Source: Tetramitus jugosus (Eukaryota > Heterolobosea > Eutetramitea > Acrasida > Vahlkampfiidae). From it: a stretch of DNA of 64,000 nucleotides. A program made the position numbers and the translations under genes. The notes below the pieces were generated by a model. That model was not told the origin of the DNA, did not search any database, and saw only the letters and a program-made list of their open reading frames with translations. Below are positions 59,798-64,000 of this stretch, one piece after another (the stretch's first letter is position 1; each line of letters starts with the position of its first letter). The stretch covers positions 124,001 through 188,000 of the forward strand of contig OW569381.1 of NCBI GenBank assembly GCA_937625935.1, read 5' to 3'.

Positions 59798-60243
59798 TGT
59801 CTGACGGCTTGAGCATACGATGACGACTGCATCGTAACAACTGCAGTGCTGCTTCCACTGATAGCAACATGTTTAACCTTCTCTTCTCCTATCATTGATT
59901 TGATATCCTTCTCAGACTTTCCACTCACATTATGTACAACCAGCTTCTTGTCGTTATCGATTCCTCTTTTCACTGTTGCTTTCATATTCGGCCCACCTTC
60001 TTTGTTGAACATTTCAACAAATTCATACAAGTTATCATCTTTGACATTTGCCCAAGCGATAAATCTCTCCTTGTCCCTCTTGATGACTTGCACTCTCATC
60101 AACCACCCTTCGAACTTCATTCCAATTGCCTTCGCGATTGTACTGGCTGTCCTTTCTCTCTCAGACCCTCTAATTGCGTTGTTTATTCGTTGTTGTTTCT
60201 CTTCTACATGATGTAGCTGTTTATGACGGCAGAATGCCGTCAC
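59710..60243 (-). CDS. LINE ORF1-like frame A (RRM-like)
   Basis: 177 codons. The first about 23 belong to the tail of copy 10 read through (MTAFCRHKQLHHVEEKQQRI). The remainder (IRGSERERTASTIAKAIGMK onward) is the element's own. The part KKLVVHNVSGKSEKDIKSMI...AVVTMQSSSYAQAVRQW is reminiscent of an RNA-recognition fold, as in ORF1 proteins of other LINEs. It shifts into frame B near its end. Confidence 0.6.
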   Translation of the reverse strand: MTAFCRHKQLHHVEEKQQRINNAIRGSERERTASTIAKAIGMKFEGWLMRVQVIKRDKERFIAWANVKDDNLYEFVEMFNKEGGPNMKATVKRGIDNDKKLVVHNVSGKSEKDIKSMIGEEKVKHVAISGSSTAVVTMQSSSYAQAVRQWIKRMDLSASIKKDLLTCKWSTERECTR

Positions 60244-61725
60244 TGTTGCATTGTTTGTTGCTGGTGCTCGTAGAGCATCAGCAACCAGCCATCTCTTTGG
60301 AGCTTGTGAAGAGGCGAAGCATCACCTCAATACATCTCCTCTTAGTACTATCCACGAACTGTTTTGCTTTCTTCTTGGCGATATCCTGCTTGATTCCATT
60401 TTTTTTGAGCCCTTTGGCAACTTGTTTCGCAGCTTGCGTTTCTACGCCTAGTATACCCAACATGTATTGTTTCCCAGTCTTCCTTTGCTCGTTAGGTGTG
60501 CGCCTGCCGTTGCACCACTGTTGGTTATCAAACCATATGTCCACACATTGTGACTTGTGCAGTCCCATTGAACTCAGTTTCGCAGCAATTTCCTTTGTGA
60601 GCAAAATTCTGGCCATCCTTGCGACTGGGCAGTTGATAAGACAGTGAAGAACTGTTTCTTGCTCGAAATTCCACTTCGGACATGTCGTATCCATATCCTC
60701 CACGCTATATAGATTCTTCACTACTGCCTTTGTGTGAAGTGTGTGACTTTTAACTAGGGCAACGAACCATTCCAGCTGTCTGGTCACCCTGAACGGACAC
60801 CTCATAAATGAAAAATCAGTGACACCTCCCAAACACTCCTTTTGAATCCACCACATCTTCTCCATCCCAATTGTATCTCTGTACTGTCTGGTGAATACAT
60901 TCCAGAGCTGTTTTTTTTCCGTGACTTCAAAGTTATCCCTGTACATTAGTACCGGCGGAGCTGCGACCCTGTTCTCGTGCTTTTCATTGCACTGAAGCAT
61001 TTCTAGATCCAAGAGGATGTTCCTATAACGCAAAACACTGATTCCGAAGTTGCCGTGACCTTTAACTAGCTCACTGTGCTTAATCCACTTACCTTCTCTT
61101 GTCAGCTGTTTCCTCAGACTGATACCCATCTTGAAGAACTTCTTGGCCACATCATTTGGTTGAGACAAAGAGAGATTGCAACCAAGACAATCGACTTCAT
61201 CACCATATGAAATTGTCAAACAGTTATTGTGCATCCGCTCCGCACACCATCTGAGATATGTGTGCTTGACCAACTCCAACCTATTGTTGGACTGAAAGAC
61301 ATTCTCCTTTTGGAATGTTTGCTGAAACTTGATCTCCTCAAGCGAGTCCAACATAAGTTTGTGAGCTTCGGTGTCACTCTTACCTCTCACCATATCCTTG
61401 ATGGACCAGGCGGTTCTCACAAGGATTGACTGCTCGATTTTGCGCAGACCAAATCCACCATTTTCACTTGAGACCTGCAACAAATCAGACGGGTACCGCC
61501 TCATAACAACGGAGCCTTGTTTGATGAGCGCCTTCCCCATCTGGTTAACCTTCGTGATCCATCCTTTTGTCCAATGTGTGAATTCACACGCATAGAGGAA
61601 CACCGGATGGATGCATGTGTTGATGATTCTTGCCACTTGCCTCGGAGTGAGTTTCATGATACTCAAACGGTTGATCACCCTCTTAACCTTACCTTGCGCC
61701 TGCTCCTGAGCATTTTGAACCAGTC
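60176..61725 (-). mobile_element. LINE copy 10, 5'-truncated
   Basis: A minus-strand copy starting immediately after the A-tail of copy 9 (61726) and losing its own tail where copy 11 begins. Hairpins are GTTGCTGGTGCTC/GAGCATCAGCAAC (60257-60285) and a perfect TGACGGCA/TGCCGTCA (60224-60242). It resembles copies 5 and 13. Confidence 0.88.
60224..60285 (-). repeat. LINE 3' hairpin pair, copy 10
   Basis: TGACGGCA/TGCCGTCA (8 bp) and GTTGCTGGTGCTC/GAGCATCAGCAAC (13 bp with one G-T pair). Confidence 0.9.
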
Positions 61726-61747
61726 TTTTTTTTTTTAATACAACCAT
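60278..61747 (-). CDS. LINE ORF2 C-terminal part (copy 10)
   Basis: 489 uninterrupted codons: RQVARIINTCIHPVFLYACE, QSNNRLELVKHTYLRWCAER, then CPKWNFEQETVLHCLINCP. The second knuckle Cys is replaced by Trp (CPKW instead of CPKC), so the zinc site is probably damaged. The frame starts MVVLKKKRLVQNAQ, with MVVLKKK coming from the tail of copy 9. It stops inside the 3' hairpin. Confidence 0.82.
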   Translation of the reverse strand: MVVLKKKRLVQNAQEQAQGKVKRVINRLSIMKLTPRQVARIINTCIHPVFLYACEFTHWTKGWITKVNQMGKALIKQGSVVMRRYPSDLLQVSSENGGFGLRKIEQSILVRTAWSIKDMVRGKSDTEAHKLMLDSLEEIKFQQTFQKENVFQSNNRLELVKHTYLRWCAERMHNNCLTISYGDEVDCLGCNLSLSQPNDVAKKFFKMGISLRKQLTREGKWIKHSELVKGHGNFGISVLRYRNILLDLEMLQCNEKHENRVAAPPVLMYRDNFEVTEKKQLWNVFTRQYRDTIGMEKMWWIQKECLGGVTDFSFMRCPFRVTRQLEWFVALVKSHTLHTKAVVKNLYSVEDMDTTCPKWNFEQETVLHCLINCPVARMARILLTKEIAAKLSSMGLHKSQCVDIWFDNQQWCNGRRTPNEQRKTGKQYMLGILGVETQAAKQVAKGLKKNGIKQDIAKKKAKQFVDSTKRRCIEVMLRLFTSSKEMAGC

Positions 61748-61786
61748 TCCGGCTGCTCCGATTTTATTTTCTGATGATTTACACTG

Positions 61787-61859
61787 GATAACGCTCGAAG
61801 AGCGTTATCTCCTCTGTTACTTTTCATTTCTCACAATGACGCTCGTAGAGCGTCATTGT
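61787..61859 (-). repeat. LINE 3' hairpin pair, copy 9
   Basis: GATAACGCTC/GAGCGTTATC (10 bp) and ACAATGACGCTC/GAGCGTCATTGT (12 bp), both perfect. Confidence 0.9.
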
Positions 61860-63322
61860 TATGTGTCTTCCTTGTGGGAGATGAATAGGCGATGAAGGGT
61901 GTCGACGCTCCTCCTCTTCACCCTGTTCACGAATGATTTTGCTTTCTTTTCCGCCATGACCTTCTTCACACCGGTCATCCTCAAACCTTTTGTTACTTGT
62001 TCCACTGCTTCATTTTCCACCCCCATCATACCTGAGAGAAACTCCTTGCTTGTCTTTCGGGTTTCCCTCACCGTAATTTTACCATCCTTCCACACAACAT
62101 TATCAAACCATAAATTGATTTGATGCTTACGGTGAATGCCCAACTTGTCAAGGTCTTTACCTACTGACAATGCCAACCTTCTTCTACGCACGATGGCCCT
62201 TGGACAACGTATGAGACAGTGCTGTATCGTCTCTGGCTCTTTGAGACATCGCTCACATCTTTCCATCACTTCATCCTTGCCGTATAGACAGCGTTTTGTC
62301 TCTCTTGTGTGAAGAGTCCCGCTACGCACTTGAGCATAGAACCACTCCACTTGTCTATCTTGTGGGTACTTCATAAAGCTGAAGTCAGCGCCGCTCCGCA
62401 TTGCGTCAGCTTGCAACCAGTATAGCCCAAGTCCCTTGATTCTTTCAGTCCTTTGTTGGTTCATTATTGACTGTAGCTGCTCTCTACTCTCGATATGGGA
62501 GTCCCCCATCATAAGAGTTTCTGCATTACTGCTGGAGGTACCCTCCCTGAGTAACTGACATCCACACTCGTTCATTTGTGACAGCATGATGTTCAGCATC
62601 TCATGAGATCTTGCCCCGATCTTGCACCCCGGGAATTCGATTCTGGTTTCCTTCGGACTTTTGAGCTTGTGGTCCAGGACCAGTTGGTCCCTGTTTGTGA
62701 TACCACCAAGGTAGAGCTTTTTGAGGATAGCTGATGGCACATATCGTGCTATATTGCAGTCATCACAGTTTTTGTAGACCCGTTCCTTCCCTAGTTTGAT
62801 ATTGTATCTGTGCATTCTTAGCGCACACCACTTCAGGTAAGAGTGCTTAGCGTGTTCCAGCCTGTTGCTTGACTGAAATACATTCTCTGATTGGAATGTT
62901 TGTTTTTGCTTGATCTCCTCAAGCGTGTCAAGCAACAGCTGTTTCGCTTCGGTATCTCTTTTACCAGACACCATGGTACTGACAAACCATGCGGTTTGTG
63001 TCGTGATCGTTTCTTCTATATCGTTCAGACCGATCGATCCATGATCACTGCTGACAGGTAGCAGTTCGGAGGGGAAGCGTTTCATTGCTACCGATCCGTA
63101 CTTGACCAGCATCCTTCCCAATCTGTTCACCTTGAGTATCCATCCATCAGTCCAATCAGTGAACTTCATTAATTTCTTGCTAATTGTTTTCAACCAATTT
63201 TCATCTATGTTTGTGGCCTCCTGCAGCAGTAGTATGTCTATTTGCTCCGACTCCAGGAAGTCTACGACATCACTGGCCTTCCCTTTGATGCCGTTGATGT
63301 TGTACCACATCACTTTTAACAT
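61859..63322 (-). CDS. LINE ORF2 with in-frame internal deletion (copy 9)
   Basis: 487 codons. The first about 53 are the start of the endonuclease (MLKVMWYNINGIKGKASDVV ... LLLQEATNIDENW). The frame then jumps to FTDWTDGWILKVNRLGRMLV in the C-terminal region, skipping roughly 700-800 codons relative to copy 11. The rest is intact, including MERCERCLKEPETIQHCLIRCP and NLWFDNVVWKDGK. It could encode a catalytically dead, perhaps RNA-binding, protein. The ATG overlaps the upstream ORF1 stop (ATGTTAA). Confidence 0.85.
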   Translation of the reverse strand: MLKVMWYNINGIKGKASDVVDFLESEQIDILLLQEATNIDENWLKTISKKLMKFTDWTDGWILKVNRLGRMLVKYGSVAMKRFPSELLPVSSDHGSIGLNDIEETITTQTAWFVSTMVSGKRDTEAKQLLLDTLEEIKQKQTFQSENVFQSSNRLEHAKHSYLKWCALRMHRYNIKLGKERVYKNCDDCNIARYVPSAILKKLYLGGITNRDQLVLDHKLKSPKETRIEFPGCKIGARSHEMLNIMLSQMNECGCQLLREGTSSSNAETLMMGDSHIESREQLQSIMNQQRTERIKGLGLYWLQADAMRSGADFSFMKYPQDRQVEWFYAQVRSGTLHTRETKRCLYGKDEVMERCERCLKEPETIQHCLIRCPRAIVRRRRLALSVGKDLDKLGIHRKHQINLWFDNVVWKDGKITVRETRKTSKEFLSGMMGVENEAVEQVTKGLRMTGVKKVMAEKKAKSFVNRVKRRSVDTLHRLFISHKEDT

Positions 63323-63711
63323 GGTGGCGTTTGTTCTAACTGGGGTTGATTCACTTCAGCATTGCGAGTCGTGTGTACATTAACTATTGTTGATGCAACC
63401 TCTTTGCTGGCTTGTACCAAGTCTTTCATCTGAGCCATTCTTTCGGGTGTTTTGAGGAGTGCTTTCTTCCTCGAGTTCTCCGAGAGCATTGTGTTGGTTC
63501 CATGCTTGCCACTCTCTTTTCTTGGCGTGTCCTCCCTTAGTACCGCGTAGTTGTAAATGAGTGCTTGGCTGTCCGAGAGAGCACACTCTCTCCTCTTAGC
63601 TCGTCTAGCACTTATTAAGAGCTTCTTTCGCTCTTCCATTGTGTGTTCATCGGACGGCTCACTGACACTTAGTGGCTGTGATTGATTATCCACGTTATTG
63701 TTGGGAATCAA
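63316..63711 (-). CDS. LINE ORF1-like frame (copy 9)
   Basis: 131 codons from MIPNNNVDNQSQPLSV. Charged, with SARRAKRRE, and low complexity at both ends. It ends ...EQTPPC with TAA overlapping the ORF2 ATG. The real start may lie further upstream. Confidence 0.55.
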   Translation of the reverse strand: MIPNNNVDNQSQPLSVSEPSDEHTMEERKKLLISARRAKRRECALSDSQALIYNYAVLREDTPRKESGKHGTNTMLSENSRKKALLKTPERMAQMKDLVQASKEVASTIVNVHTTRNAEVNQPQLEQTPPC

Positions 63712-64000
63712 GACTGTCTCTTGATGTGGAACTATCTCACCGTTCTATTCTAGCATGATTACATCATTTCTCTCTCCGCTTGCTGTCATGTCCCCGTCAA
63801 GGTTATGAGGAGAACCTTCACAGGGTATTTCTCGTAAATCTGTTATTTACAAGATTTAATGGAATTGTTGTAGTAGTTAGTATCGTAAGAATCGGTGCAG
63901 TATCGAGTAACTTTTCTGTCAGAATTATCTGAGGATCACGCAAAATTCAAAAGGAATGAGGTCAAATTACGTGTGCTGATTTTTGGGCGCGTGGCTGGTC
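63712..64000. other. Right-edge sequence, probably 5' part of LINE copy 9
   Basis: About 290 nt with no tRNA or host gene visible, possibly LINE 5' region. Confidence 0.4.

Larger units (their letters stand above)
55287..60175 (-). mobile_element. LINE copy 11, nearly full length
   Basis: A minus-strand element of about 4.9 kb with ORF1-like frames, a complete endonuclease-reverse transcriptase ORF2 and a 3' tail. The A-tail is the T-run 55287-55304 with one interruption. Hairpins are GTGCCGCTC/GAGCGGCAC (55371-55391) and AGTGACGCTC/GAGCGTTACT (55406-55428). The 5' end joins the tail of copy 10 at about 60175, so ORF1 may be slightly truncated. Confidence 0.9.
61726..63711 (-). mobile_element. 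LINE copy 9, internally deleted; 5' end may extend past the window
   Basis: The A-tail is the T-run 61726-61736. Hairpins are GATAACGCTC/GAGCGTTATC (61787-61809) and ACAATGACGCTC/GAGCGTCATTGT (61833-61859). An ORF1-like frame precedes an ORF2 that lacks most of the endonuclease and the whole reverse transcriptase. It is nearly identical in its C-terminal part to fragment 2 at 15.9-16.3 kb. Confidence 0.9.

Noticed and set aside
53198-61859. Regular palindromes taken as a CRISPR-like array or transcription terminators
   Set aside because: They occur once or twice per LINE copy, differ in sequence and lack spacers. The context is eukaryotic.
63712-64000. A tRNA gene at the right edge, expected from the targeting pattern
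   Set aside because: No cloverleaf found in the visible sequence. The element may extend beyond the window.

Overview
The window looks like nuclear DNA of a heterolobosean amoeba, most likely Naegleria or a close relative. Three things point there. The genes are dense, mostly intronless eukaryotic genes on both strands. The introns are short (63-210 nt, GTATGT/GTAAGT/GTGAGT...CAG/TAG). Coding Gln/Asn/Ser/Asp repeats are common, and F-box genes are abundant. No database search was possible, so the genus is an inference.

Layout. 1-10 kb: a Q-rich frame, a UIM-JAMM-BAH deubiquitinase-like gene divergent from the FACT subunit SPT16, a COMMD9-like gene, an unknown acidic protein, PEX2 and tRNA-Tyr. 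10-15.6 kb: SEC61B (three exons, one of 11 nt), a three-histidine-box desaturase-like membrane enzyme, and a prolyl-4-hydroxylase/F-box/actin-related fusion. 15.6-17 kb: tRNA-Asp followed by four non-LTR retrotransposon (LINE) fragments. 17-23.5 kb: an F-box/SPRY gene, MAF1, a small two-exon gene, a large RBR-like E3 carrying a MYCBP2-type RING-Cys-relay end, and tRNA-Ser. 23.5-26.6 kb: a second LINE cluster. 26.9-51.8 kb: a small membrane protein with a viral-type basic motif, three more F-box genes, a hemolysin III/PAQR-like protein, ALG1, TRAX, a secreted surface protein, NAR1, a five-exon Rac GTPase, a VPS9-domain protein and mitochondrial aspartate aminotransferase. 52-64 kb: a third array of minus-strand LINEs, including one almost full-length element.

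The most interesting system is the LINE family. It has an APE-type endonuclease, a reverse transcriptase and a C-terminal zinc knuckle. Copies sit head-to-tail, each starting at or just after the previous A-tail. Two of the three clusters begin about 30-50 bp upstream of a tRNA gene and point away from it. The 3' ends carry two stem-loops whose sequences differ between copies while pairing is kept. The first overlaps the ORF stop codon, and a small CAACC/GGTTG stem comes right before the tail. Several copies are bounded by clear target-site duplications (13, 17 and 16 bp). ORF1 and ORF2 overlap as ATGA or ATGTTAA.

Host genes worth attention are the hydroxylase/F-box/actin-related fusion, the RBR/RING-Cys-relay fusion and the UIM-JAMM-BAH protein. 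Together with five F-box genes they make the window rich in ubiquitin-system proteins. The host genes do not form operons. They serve unrelated housekeeping roles: chromatin, peroxisomes, ER translocation, N-glycosylation, Fe-S assembly, Rab/Rac signalling and Pol III control.
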